A stretch of DNA of 15,219 nucleotides from Desulfovibrio sp. GTDB lineage: Bacteria > Desulfobacterota > Desulfovibrionia > Desulfovibrionales > Desulfovibrionaceae. Under the pieces are notes generated by a model, which was not told the origin of the DNA, did not search any database, and worked only from the letters and a program-made list of their open reading frames with translations. Every line of letters begins with the position of its first letter. The first letter of the stretch is position 1. Made by a program: the position numbers and the translations under genes. The DNA is taken from assembly GCA_031281815.1 (NCBI GenBank), contig JAITEY010000084.1, forward strand, positions 1-15,219, read 5' to 3'. Below, one piece after another: positions 6,187-12,231 of the stretch.

Positions 6187-7737
6187 GGTGTTGCGCAAGG
6201 CGGCCTGCGTTATCAGATAGGCCGTTTCGCACCCGTGGAAAAGGTCGAGTACGTCGCGGGACAAAGGGGTGCTTTTGTAAAATTCGTGTATATTCCCGGA
6301 AAGATCGCGCAATTCGTCAAAGGCGCGGGCAAGGCGCGGGCCCGTGCGCGTTATGCCCACATAGTTCCACATGGTATTGCGTATGGTGGCCCAATCCTGG
6401 GCGATGAGGGCCGGGTCGTCGTTGCGCTCGTCCCCCTGCATCTTCCAGTCCTCTATCTCGTCATACAGCGGGTTGCGCCGGTCCAGACCCGCCTCGACGC
6501 GCGCCGCCGCGTCGTCCCCCGCCGCCTTGCCCCAGAGCAGGGCCTCCAGCAGGGAGGTGCTGGCAAGGCGGTTGGCCCCGTGCACGCCGGTGCAGGCGCA
6601 TTCGCCCACGGCGTACAGGCGGTCCAGGCTGGTGCGTCCCTTGAGGTCCGCGAGAATGCCGCCGCAAAAATAATGGGCGGCGGGAACCACGGGTATGGGT
6701 TCCGAGCGGATGTCGATGCCGCGCTCAAGACAATTTTGCAGGACGGTCGGGAAACGCGTCTCCAGATCGTGTTTGACCCCGCCGAGGTCAAGGAACACGC
6801 ACGGGTCGCCGTTGCGCAGCAGCACGTCCACGATGGAACGCGACACGATGTCGCGGGGAGCGAGATCCCCGCGCGGGTCGTAGCGTTCCATGAAATAGTC
6901 GCCCTTGCCCGCGAACAGCCTGGCGCCTTCGCCGCGCATGGCTTCGGTGATGAGAAAACGGCGCGGTTCGGGGTAAAACAGGGTGGTCGGGTGGAACTGC
7001 ATGAATTCCATGTTCATGAGCCGTACCACGGCCCGGCCGGCCATGGTGACGCCCGAGCCCGTAGCCGCGCGGGAATTGGACGTATGCAGGTAGACCCGCC
7101 CGACTCCACCCGTGGCCAGCACTGTGATGTCGGCCGGCATGGTTTCCACGACGCCCGTCGCTTCGTTCAGCACATAGGCCCCGCAACAGCGGTCGGCCAG
7201 TTGGTAGCGGTAGGTCATGCCGCGGCTGTGGTGATGCGAGGTCAGCAGATCCACGGCCGAGCACCCCTCGCGCAGGTCGATGCAGGGGTTGTCGCGCACA
7301 GCCCTGCCGACGCGTTCCATGATGCTGCGGCCGGTGTGGTCGGCGCAGTGCAGGATGCGCGCCGCCGAGTGTCCGGCCTCCCGCGTCAGGTCACGGCGGG
7401 AGCCGTCTATGCGGTCGAACGGCACGTCCAGGCGGTCTATGAGTATCTCGTCCACGGCGTTCGGGCCTTCAGCGGCGAGAAATTTCACGGCGTCGGGATT
7501 ATTGATGCGGTGTCCCGCCGTCATGATGTCTTCTTCAAGCCGCGCCGCGTCGTTCCCGTCGTGCGCGCGATAAATTATGCCGCCCTGGGCCAGGACGGAA
7601 TTAGGAGGGTGGTCTTCGCTGCCCGAAGACAGGAGGGTGACCCGTATGCCCCGGTCGGCGAGGCGCAACGCCGCAATGCAGCCGGCCAGGCCCGCGCCGA
7701 TGATCAGCACGGCGTGCCGGCTTCTCTCTGTCTGCAT
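6157..7737 (-). CDS. nadB: L-aspartate oxidase
   Basis: FAD enzyme oxidising L-aspartate to iminoaspartate, the first step of de novo NAD synthesis; NadA uses the product. 526 residues from the ATG at 7737, the usual length. The FAD-binding GAGLAG is at 14-19, SVLAQGG at 48-53, and the DHTGR, LATGG and TSNSRAATGSG segments follow. The substrate-binding MEFMQFHPT (243-251) includes His249, and the catalytic arginine region RGDLAPRDIVSR is at 289-300. VGECACTGVHGANRLASTSLLE comes later in the C-terminal half. The ATG at 7737 has GGAGG close upstream and precedes the FAD motif as in the family; another ATG at 7782 has no good ribosome site. In many bacteria nadB is adjacent to nadA; here an mqsA-type gene and a nadA remnant separate them. 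Confidence 0.96.
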   Translation of the reverse strand: MQTERSRHAVLIIGAGLAGCIAALRLADRGIRVTLLSSGSEDHPPNSVLAQGGIIYRAHDGNDAARLEEDIMTAGHRINNPDAVKFLAAEGPNAVDEILIDRLDVPFDRIDGSRRDLTREAGHSAARILHCADHTGRSIMERVGRAVRDNPCIDLREGCSAVDLLTSHHHSRGMTYRYQLADRCCGAYVLNEATGVVETMPADITVLATGGVGRVYLHTSNSRAATGSGVTMAGRAVVRLMNMEFMQFHPTTLFYPEPRRFLITEAMRGEGARLFAGKGDYFMERYDPRGDLAPRDIVSRSIVDVLLRNGDPCVFLDLGGVKHDLETRFPTVLQNCLERGIDIRSEPIPVVPAAHYFCGGILADLKGRTSLDRLYAVGECACTGVHGANRLASTSLLEALLWGKAAGDDAAARVEAGLDRRNPLYDEIEDWKMQGDERNDDPALIAQDWATIRNTMWNYVGITRTGPRLARAFDELRDLSGNIHEFYKSTPLSRDVLDLFHGCETAYLITQAALRNTRDIGCHHRV

Positions 7738-7746
7738 CCTGCCTCC

Positions 7747-7764
7747 GATACGAAATACTGTATC
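7747..7764. promoter_or_regulatory. Short inverted repeat just upstream of nadB
   Basis: GATAC (7747-7751) and GTATC (7760-7764) flank 8 bases, ending within 10 bp of the nadB start codon and overlapping its ribosome-site region. It could be an operator or a small mRNA hairpin that affects nadB translation. The arms are short and chance occurrence is quite possible. Confidence 0.25.
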
Positions 7765-7871
7765 CGCGTCCTTGCCGGACATCGCAACGGGGTACCCCCG
7801 GCCTCCGTTGCGGACGTTCGCTTATGGGGCAACCCGACCTCTTGCAACGCGAAATTGCTGAATGAGGGGGT

Positions 7872-7894
7872 CCGGGGGAAATCATTTCCCCCGG
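7872..7894. terminator. Perfect GC-rich palindrome in the nadB leader
   Basis: An 11-bp arm CCGGGGGAAAT is followed by one central base and its exact complement ATTTCCCCCGG. RNA from either strand would form a strong hairpin. There is no T-tract following on either strand, so it is not a standard intrinsic terminator. It lies between the nadA remnant and nadB, so it could pause or shield the transcript entering nadB, or be a protein-binding palindrome. Confidence 0.4.
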
Positions 7895-7929
7895 CCGCCG
7901 GAGGCATACAAAATCAAAGTTAGCCTGCT

Positions 7930-8022
7930 CTAGGCGCAGCGCTCCAGCATACGTTCAAGGGCGGCGCGCGCTTTCCACGAGGGGCAGCATGGTGAGTCTT
8001 GCCGCGCGTTGCCGCGGCGACA
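7930..8022 (-). pseudogene. Remnant of the nadA 3' end with internal deletion
   Basis: Bases 7934-7971 match the intact nadA tail at 8481-8518 in 37 of 38 positions and read ARAALERMLERCA then TAG in the nadA frame. The next stretch (7972 to about 8022) matches nadA again, but at about 8650-8700 (LTMLPLVES against VTVLPLVES). About 131 bp of nadA are missing at a GCGC microhomology, and the join is out of frame. Similarity fades beyond 8022, just before the end of the mqsA-type gene. It is therefore a decayed second copy of the nadA end. The whole stretch 7738-8028 contains no intact gene. Confidence 0.85.
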
Positions 8023-8028
8023 GGTCTT

Positions 8029-8424
8029 TTACCTCACCATCGGCAACAGCTCAGGGTGGCTGTCCAGAATGCGCAGGAGCTTCACCAGGGCCAACGGCGG
8101 CTTGATTTTTCCTGTCTCATAGCGGGAAAAGGCGTTTACGCCGCCCCCGAACAGTTCTGACGCTTCCCGCTGGCCCAGCTTCAACTTTTTGCGAACGCTG
8201 ATAATAAACTTTGGGTCAACAATCGAGGCATTTACTTGTTTGTTGAACACCATCATAGCGGCGTTCACGCGTTCAGCTTCGTCTGAATCAAGAATCATCT
8301 CGCTGCACGAGGGGCAGAACTCTCCCTGCACAGAAAAAATTTTAGTTGATTCCCCCTTGTAGGAGTAGTCTATATCCCGTGTATCACGGACAAGATCCTG
8401 TCCCGCACAAATAGGACATTTCAT
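8029..8424 (-). CDS. mqsA: MqsA-family antitoxin / HTH repressor without a toxin
   Basis: 131 residues, the same length as E. coli MqsA, which it resembles throughout from memory of that sequence. The N-terminal zinc domain has C3-x2-C6 (MKCPIC) and C37-x2-C40 (FCPSC), all four ligands at the E. coli positions. The C-terminal XRE-type helix-turn-helix carries ASELFGGGVNAFSRYETGK, including N97 and R101, the MqsA DNA-contact residues. MqsA normally neutralises the MqsR ribonuclease and represses its own operon. No mqsR is present: only 52 bp separate this start from the nadA stop, and downstream is the nadA remnant. AAGGA sits 8 bases before the ATG. Codons are visibly more A/T-rich than in neighbouring genes (for example AAA, ATT and TTT runs), suggesting horizontal transfer. 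It may act as a solitary regulator. Confidence 0.93.
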   Translation of the reverse strand: MKCPICAGQDLVRDTRDIDYSYKGESTKIFSVQGEFCPSCSEMILDSDEAERVNAAMMVFNKQVNASIVDPKFIISVRKKLKLGQREASELFGGGVNAFSRYETGKIKPPLALVKLLRILDSHPELLPMVR

Positions 8425-8433
8425 ATTGCAATT

Positions 8434-8462
8434 CCTTTAACCAACCTGGTTAAATATGTCAA
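8434..8462 (-). promoter_or_regulatory. Candidate promoter of the mqsA-type gene
   Basis: On the minus strand a consensus -35 box TTGACA lies at 8462-8457, followed after 17 bases by a weak -10 (TAAAGG, 8439-8434). The putative operator falls between and over these boxes. A second possibility is TTGATA, beginning inside the nadA stop region, paired with an A/T-rich TATTTA. Either would give transcription of mqsA and perhaps nadB independently of nadC-nadA. Confidence 0.45.
8436..8454. promoter_or_regulatory. Putative MqsA operator palindrome
   Basis: Perfect inverted repeat TTTAACCA-ACC-TGGTTAAA, centred 21 bp upstream of the mqsA start codon. E. coli MqsA binds palindromes of the form TAACCT-3 bases-AGGTTA; here the core is TAACCA-3 bases-TGGTTA, with the same arm length and spacing. 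Its position at the promoter fits autorepression. The link to MqsA is inferred from this similarity. Confidence 0.75.
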
Positions 8463-8476
8463 GACCTTGCACGGTA

Positions 8477-9568
8477 TCAAGCGCAGCGCTCCAGCATGCG
8501 TTCAAGGGCGGCGCGCGCCGGCGCCCGCAGTTCGCTTTGTATCCGCACCCTGTACGGTGATTCTTCTCCGGTACCTTCCGCCCGGCTCAGGGCTTCCAGC
8601 GCGGCGCACAGGGAGTCTTCGGTCGTCTGGGCCATGTGGGTGCATGCGCTTTCCACAAGAGGCAGCACGGTCACCCTTCCCGTGTGCCGCCGCGCGAGGC
8701 GTTCCACGAGGTTGATTTCCGTGCCGATCCCGAGGACGGCGTTGTCCGGGGCTTCGTCAACGCAACGGATGATGAAGGCGGTGGACCCCACCGCGTCCGC
8801 CGTTGCCGCCACGGCCGGGACGCATTCCGGGTGCACCGCGACGGTCGCGCCCGGATGCTCCGAGCGCAGTCTCTCCACCTGCCGCAGGTTGAAGCGCGTG
8901 TGGATGGAGCAAAAGCCGGGCCAGAGCAGCAGCCGCGCCCTGTCCGCGGCGGCCGTGTCCAATGCCTTTGCTCCCCGGACTATGCGCAGGATATGCCGGT
9001 CCCGCTCCGGCAGGCCGAGCGCGTCGGCGGTATTCCAGCCCAGATTTTTGTCGGGCAGGAAAAGAACGGCGTCGCCTTCAAGCAACGCCCACTCCAGCAT
9101 CATCCCGGCATTGGCCGAGGTGCAGACCGCGCCGCCGAACTCGCCGGCGACGGCTTTTACCCCGAGGGATGAGTTCACATAGGCCAGGGGGATGACCTTG
9201 CGCCCGTTGCGGGTCAGTTTCTTCATCACCTCGCGCAGCAACGCGGCAGGCGACATGAGGGCCATGCTGCACTCGGCCGAAGGCTCGGGCAGATGCACCC
9301 GCACGCCCTTTGCGGCGAGCAGCGCGGCCGACTCGGCCATGAAATACACCCCGCAAAACATGATATGCCGCGTTTCCAGCGTGGCGCACCTCCGGGCCAG
9401 TTCGAGGGAATCCCCGCACAGGCCGCAGTGGGCGACCACCTCGTCGGCCTGGTAATGGTGCCCGACCACGGTCAGGTCGGCCCCGAAGCGGGCGCGCAGT
9501 TCTTCTATCCTCTCGCCGGCATTCCGCTTCGGCGCGGTGCTTGCCGGCATTGCGGTACGCGGCTGCAT
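8477..9568 (-). CDS. nadA: Quinolinate synthase
   Basis: [4Fe-4S] enzyme condensing iminoaspartate (from NadB) with dihydroxyacetone phosphate to quinolinate. 363 residues from the ATG at 9568, whose ribosome site AAGGGA overlaps the nadC stop; longer in-frame starts lie inside nadC. Probable cluster ligands are C100 (AECSMAL), C220 (WPGFCSIH) and C309 (VESACTHM). Their spacing of 120 and 89 residues matches the longer Bacillus-type enzyme rather than the short archaeal type. Other family segments are HHYQADEV (37-44), CGVYFMAESA (72-81), YVNSS, VCTSANA, PDKNLGWNTA (172-181), HPECV and IGTEINLV. It is translationally close to nadC (11-bp gap). A broken copy of its 3' end lies downstream, beyond the mqsA-type gene. 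Confidence 0.96.
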   Translation of the reverse strand: MQPRTAMPASTAPKRNAGERIEELRARFGADLTVVGHHYQADEVVAHCGLCGDSLELARRCATLETRHIMFCGVYFMAESAALLAAKGVRVHLPEPSAECSMALMSPAALLREVMKKLTRNGRKVIPLAYVNSSLGVKAVAGEFGGAVCTSANAGMMLEWALLEGDAVLFLPDKNLGWNTADALGLPERDRHILRIVRGAKALDTAAADRARLLLWPGFCSIHTRFNLRQVERLRSEHPGATVAVHPECVPAVAATADAVGSTAFIIRCVDEAPDNAVLGIGTEINLVERLARRHTGRVTVLPLVESACTHMAQTTEDSLCAALEALSRAEGTGEESPYRVRIQSELRAPARAALERMLERCA

Positions 9569-9579
9569 CGGAAATTCCC

Positions 9580-10536
9580 TTACGTCCGGCATATCCGCAT
9601 GCTGAAATCGGCGGCGGGCGCGGAATGCGTGATGCGGCCCACGGAGATGAAATCCGCCCTGCGTTTTACGCCGGCACAAGCAAAGCTTCTGATGTTGCTC
9701 AAATCAATTCCTCCGCTTAGTTCGACTTCCACATGGGGAGGCAGCATGTCAAGGGCGCTTCCTACCATTTCGGGGCTCATGTTATCAAGCATAATGCGTG
9801 AAACGCCGCAGGCGGCGGCTTCGAGGGCTTCCGCGCTTGTCCGGCATTCAACTTCCACGGGCACGTGCGCGGGGAGATGCGCGCGCAGGCGTTGCACGGC
9901 GGCGGTGATGCCGCCCGCGGCCTCAATGTGGGTATCCTTGAGCATGGCCATTTCGTAAAGGTTTTTACGATGGTTGCAGCCCCCGCCCGCCCGCACCGCG
10001 TACTTGTCCGGGTAACGCAGGCCCGGCGCGGTCTTGCGCGTATCCAGCAGCCGCACGCCCGTGCCTTCAAGCGCGTTCACATACCTGCGCGTCAGCGCGG
10101 CTATGCCGGAAAGACGGCATAAAAAGTTCAGAATAACGCGCTCTGCCCGCAGGACAACGCGCGCGCTCCCCGCAACGGAAGCCGCCACGGCGCCCGCGGC
10201 GAGGCAGTCTCCGTCTTCGGCGTACGCCGTCGTTTCCCACGCGCCGGGCGCGGGCGACGCCGGAGCCTCGTGAACTTTGCGGTACCCTTCTCCGGCCGTT
10301 TCCCACGCGCCGGGTTCCCGCGCCGCCGTTTCGGCCAGGATGACCGGCAGCAGGGGCAGGCCGGCAAGCACCGTGTCCTCTTTGGCGACTATTTCGGCGC
10401 GCAGGACATCGCGGACGCCGAACACGGCGTTTGCGGCGACATCCGTACCGTCTTCCGCCAGGGCTTCCCTGACGGCCCGCATAAGGTGTTCGCGGGCCGG
10501 ACCTGTGAAAAAAACGTCAAAAGCGGCTCTGGGCAT
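9580..10536 (-). CDS. nadC: Nicotinate-nucleotide pyrophosphorylase (carboxylating)
   Basis: Quinolinate phosphoribosyltransferase: joins quinolinate and PRPP to give nicotinic acid mononucleotide, CO2 and pyrophosphate. Clear family segments: AERVILNFLCRLSGIA (131-146), LDTRKTAPGLR (164-174), KYAVRAGGGCNHRKNLYE (178-195), LKDTHI (199-204), VEVEC (227-231), LDNMSP (250-255) and ELSGGID (272-278). 318 residues, somewhat longer than the usual 280-300. The extra length lies at about 75-105, where PGAWET occurs twice, 22 residues apart. The N-terminus is also diverged: the typical ED-x2-GDIT motif is reduced to EDGTDVAAN. The ATG at 10536 is the first possible start after an in-frame stop, but it lacks a good ribosome site. 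First gene of the nad cluster, divergent from mgtE. Confidence 0.94.
   Translation of the reverse strand: MPRAAFDVFFTGPAREHLMRAVREALAEDGTDVAANAVFGVRDVLRAEIVAKEDTVLAGLPLLPVILAETAAREPGAWETAGEGYRKVHEAPASPAPGAWETTAYAEDGDCLAAGAVAASVAGSARVVLRAERVILNFLCRLSGIAALTRRYVNALEGTGVRLLDTRKTAPGLRYPDKYAVRAGGGCNHRKNLYEMAMLKDTHIEAAGGITAAVQRLRAHLPAHVPVEVECRTSAEALEAAACGVSRIMLDNMSPEMVGSALDMLPPHVEVELSGGIDLSNIRSFACAGVKRRADFISVGRITHSAPAADFSMRICRT
10231..10314. repeat. In-frame 18-bp direct repeat inside nadC
   Basis: CGTTTCCCACGCGCCGGG occurs at 10231-10248 and exactly again at 10297-10314. The offset is 66 bp, that is 22 codons, so both copies encode PGAWET(A/T) in the same frame. The intervening sequence is not otherwise alike. 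It falls in a surface-type region where family members show no such insert. Confidence 0.9.
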
Positions 10537-10562
10537 GGATTGTCTACGCCGGGCTTACATGA

Positions 10563-10596
10563 TAGGAATGCCTTCGGAATAGGCATGCCTTCGGAA
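10563..10596. repeat. 17-bp tandem repeat in the nadC leader
   Basis: Two adjacent units, 10563-10579 and 10580-10596, agree in 16 of 17 positions (TAGGAATGCCTTCGGAA and TAGGCATGCCTTCGGAA). They begin 27 bp upstream of the nadC start codon. A site for an NAD-pathway repressor or an mRNA element is possible. I cannot match it to a known NadQ, NrtR or NiaR site. Confidence 0.85.
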
Positions 10597-10605
10597 AAAC
10601 GCCGG

Positions 10606-10649
10606 ATTGTCACACTATTGCCGCGGTCCCGCGCCGGCATTGTGATAAT
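10606..10649. promoter_or_regulatory. Candidate divergent promoters for nadC and mgtE
   Basis: ATTGTCACA (10606-10614) and TGTGATAAT (10641-10649) form an inverted repeat with one mismatch. Each, read outward, resembles an extended -10 box: TGTGACAAT toward nadC and TGTGATAAT toward mgtE. No convincing -35 boxes are seen. The 227-bp gap 10537-10763 holds these, the 17-bp repeat and the hairpins described next, and no gene. Confidence 0.35.
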
Positions 10650-10673
10650 CGTAGTATCGTATTGCTGTGATAT

Positions 10674-10734
10674 TGCCGCATTGTGCGGCATTGACCCTGA
10701 TTCGTCAAGGGGGTTCCGCGCCCCCTCTTTTCTT
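10674..10734 (+). terminator. Attenuator-like hairpins in the mgtE leader
   Basis: Three consecutive hairpins precede mgtE: TGCCGCA/TGCGGCA with a 3-base loop (10674-10690), TTGAC/GTCAA (10691-10708), and AGGGGG-7 bases-CCCCCT (10708-10726). The last is followed directly by CTTTTCTT, which resembles an intrinsic terminator on the plus strand. CCCT at 10695-10698 could pair instead with AGGG at 10708-10711 and so compete with the terminator. No plus-strand gene lies upstream to be terminated, so transcript attenuation of mgtE is the natural reading. Confidence 0.5.
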
Positions 10735-10763
10735 CCCCTGTATCTTCCGCAAACGGGCAACGG

Positions 10764-12128
10764 ATGAGCAACATACCTTCCCCGGCATCCTCTCCGGAAA
10801 AAACGCCGGAGCAGGCGGGAACGACGCAGCCTGCCCCGGACGGCGCCTTCGACGGACAGGAAAGCGAACGCCGGCATCCGGCGGATATGGCCGCCCACCT
10901 GGAGCGCCTGAGCCTCAAGGCGCAGGTGGACCTGCTCACGGCCCTTCCGCGGGAGGAAGCCGCCGAAGCCGTCGCCGAGTTGGACGAACACGTCCGGGTG
11001 GAACTGCTGGAACACCTGGATGCGGATACGGCCGCGGGCATTGTCGGGGAAATGTCGCCGGACGACGCCGCCGATGTTCTGGACGAACTGGAGGAAGAGC
11101 ACAGCGACGCCCTGCTGAGCAAACTCCGCAGGAAGGACGCGGACGAAATACGCACCCTCATGGCCTTCGACCCGGAAACGGCGGGCGGGGTCATGAATAC
11201 GGAAATCATCATCCTCAAGCAGGACATCTCCGCCGACGAGGCCATACGCAAGATACGCGCGGAACTGGCCGACAAGGAAATCCCCTATTACGGCTATATC
11301 GTGGACGACGACAACGTGCTCACCGGCGTGCTTTCGTTGCGCGACCTCATGCTCTGTCCGCCCGGCATGCCGCTCAAGGCCGTCCTGAAGAACCGGGAAC
11401 CGGTTGCCGTCACCTTCGACACGGAGCGCGAAGAGGTTGCCCGCGTCATCGGTCACTACAATTTCATGACCCTGCCGGTTGTGGACCATGAAGGCCGGCT
11501 TCTCGGCATTATTTCCCACGACGACGTCATCGACATCATCAACGACCTGGCGAGCCAGGACATGTTGGGCATGGTGGGCGCGGGGCAGGACGAAAGCCCC
11601 GAAACGCCCTGGCTCGAATCGGTGAAAATGCGCCTGCCCTGGCTTATCGTCAACATGCTGAACTCCGCCCTTGCGGCCTGCGTGGTCTACCTGTTCGACG
11701 GGACCATCGCACAGATGGCTCTGCTGGCCGTCTTCATGCCCATGGTGGCCAACCAGGCGGGCAATACCGGGCAACAGGCCCTGGCGGTCATGATCCGCAG
11801 TCTGGCCACAGCCAAATTTTCACGCAGCAAAGCCTGGAACGCCGTGCGGCGCGAAGGCAAAATCGGCCTTGCCAACGGTCTCATTCTCGGTATACTGATT
11901 TTGACGCTTCTGACGCTGTTCACCGGACGGACGGACTTGGCCGCGGTCATGGCCGCGGCGCTCCTGACGGATATGGTGCTCGGGGCGCTCGCCGGCGCGT
12001 CCATTCCCGTGTTGCTCAAGGAAATGGGACGCGACCCGGCGCAGGCATCAAGCATTTTTTTGACGGCCATCACGGACGGCGCCGGTTTTTTCCTTTTTCT
12101 CGGACTCGCTACCCTGTTCCTGATCTGA
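10764..12128 (+). CDS. mgtE: MgtE-family magnesium transporter/channel
   Basis: 454-residue inner-membrane Mg2+ channel, gated by intracellular Mg2+. The domain order is standard. A soluble N-domain of short helices covers about 40-135, with the repeated AAEAVAEL, AADVLDEL pattern. Two CBS domains follow (about 143-200 and 205-265; GVMNTEIIILKQD starts the first). A connecting helix leads to five membrane segments at about 292-312, 315-342, 365-386, 392-414 and 430-453. The pore-region motifs PMVANQAGNTGQQAL (326-340) and AITDGAGFF (435-443) are present, the latter with the conserved Asp of the ion site. An Ala/Pro-rich 35-residue N-terminal extension is unremarkable. The ribosome site at 10764 is poor, which may add to control by the hairpin leader upstream. 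Confidence 0.95.
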   Translation: MSNIPSPASSPEKTPEQAGTTQPAPDGAFDGQESERRHPADMAAHLERLSLKAQVDLLTALPREEAAEAVAELDEHVRVELLEHLDADTAAGIVGEMSPDDAADVLDELEEEHSDALLSKLRRKDADEIRTLMAFDPETAGGVMNTEIIILKQDISADEAIRKIRAELADKEIPYYGYIVDDDNVLTGVLSLRDLMLCPPGMPLKAVLKNREPVAVTFDTEREEVARVIGHYNFMTLPVVDHEGRLLGIISHDDVIDIINDLASQDMLGMVGAGQDESPETPWLESVKMRLPWLIVNMLNSALAACVVYLFDGTIAQMALLAVFMPMVANQAGNTGQQALAVMIRSLATAKFSRSKAWNAVRREGKIGLANGLILGILILTLLTLFTGRTDLAAVMAAALLTDMVLGALAGASIPVLLKEMGRDPAQASSIFLTAITDGAGFFLFLGLATLFLI

Positions 12129-12155
12129 GCCGCCCCGCGCCGTCGTATGCCCGTG

Positions 12156-12181
12156 CCGCAGGAAGCCGCGCCTGCCTGCGG
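12156..12181 (+). other. Hairpin after mgtE
   Basis: CCGCAGG (12156-12162) and CCTGCGG (12175-12181) can form a 7-bp stem with a 12-base loop, 28 bp past the mgtE stop. No T-tract follows, so it may be only a weak terminator or an RNA-stabilising element. The rest of the 103-bp gap to the kinase shows no clear promoter. Confidence 0.3.
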
Positions 12182-12231
12182 AAAACAATGTACACGGACA
12201 ACGGGTATGACCGGCAAACCTGTACCTCGTC

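Larger units (their letters stand above)
7934..8518. repeat. 38-bp direct repeats flanking the mqsA-type gene
   Basis: Copies at 7934-7971 and 8481-8518 differ at one base and both encode the last 12 NadA residues. They bracket about 0.5 kb holding the mqsA-type gene, its promoter and a second decayed nadA piece. This resembles either a duplication formed when the gene arrived or attachment-like flanks at a gene 3' end. No integrase gene is nearby. Confidence 0.9.

Noticed and set aside
6103..7923. 606-codon open frame on the plus strand
   Set aside because: Antisense to the whole of nadB; rich in Arg, Gly, Ala and His as expected for a shadow frame, with no domain pattern.
8425..8476. A possible mqsR toxin gene upstream of the antitoxin
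   Set aside because: Only 52 bp lie between nadA and the antitoxin, too short for any toxin gene; none is found downstream either.
10597..10763. M-box (ykoK) magnesium riboswitch before mgtE
   Set aside because: The conserved opening and core sequence of that riboswitch could not be found; only generic hairpins are present.
10389..11774. 461-codon open frame on the minus strand overlapping mgtE and nadC
   Set aside because: It crosses the divergent intergenic region and is antisense to mgtE; no recognisable domain.
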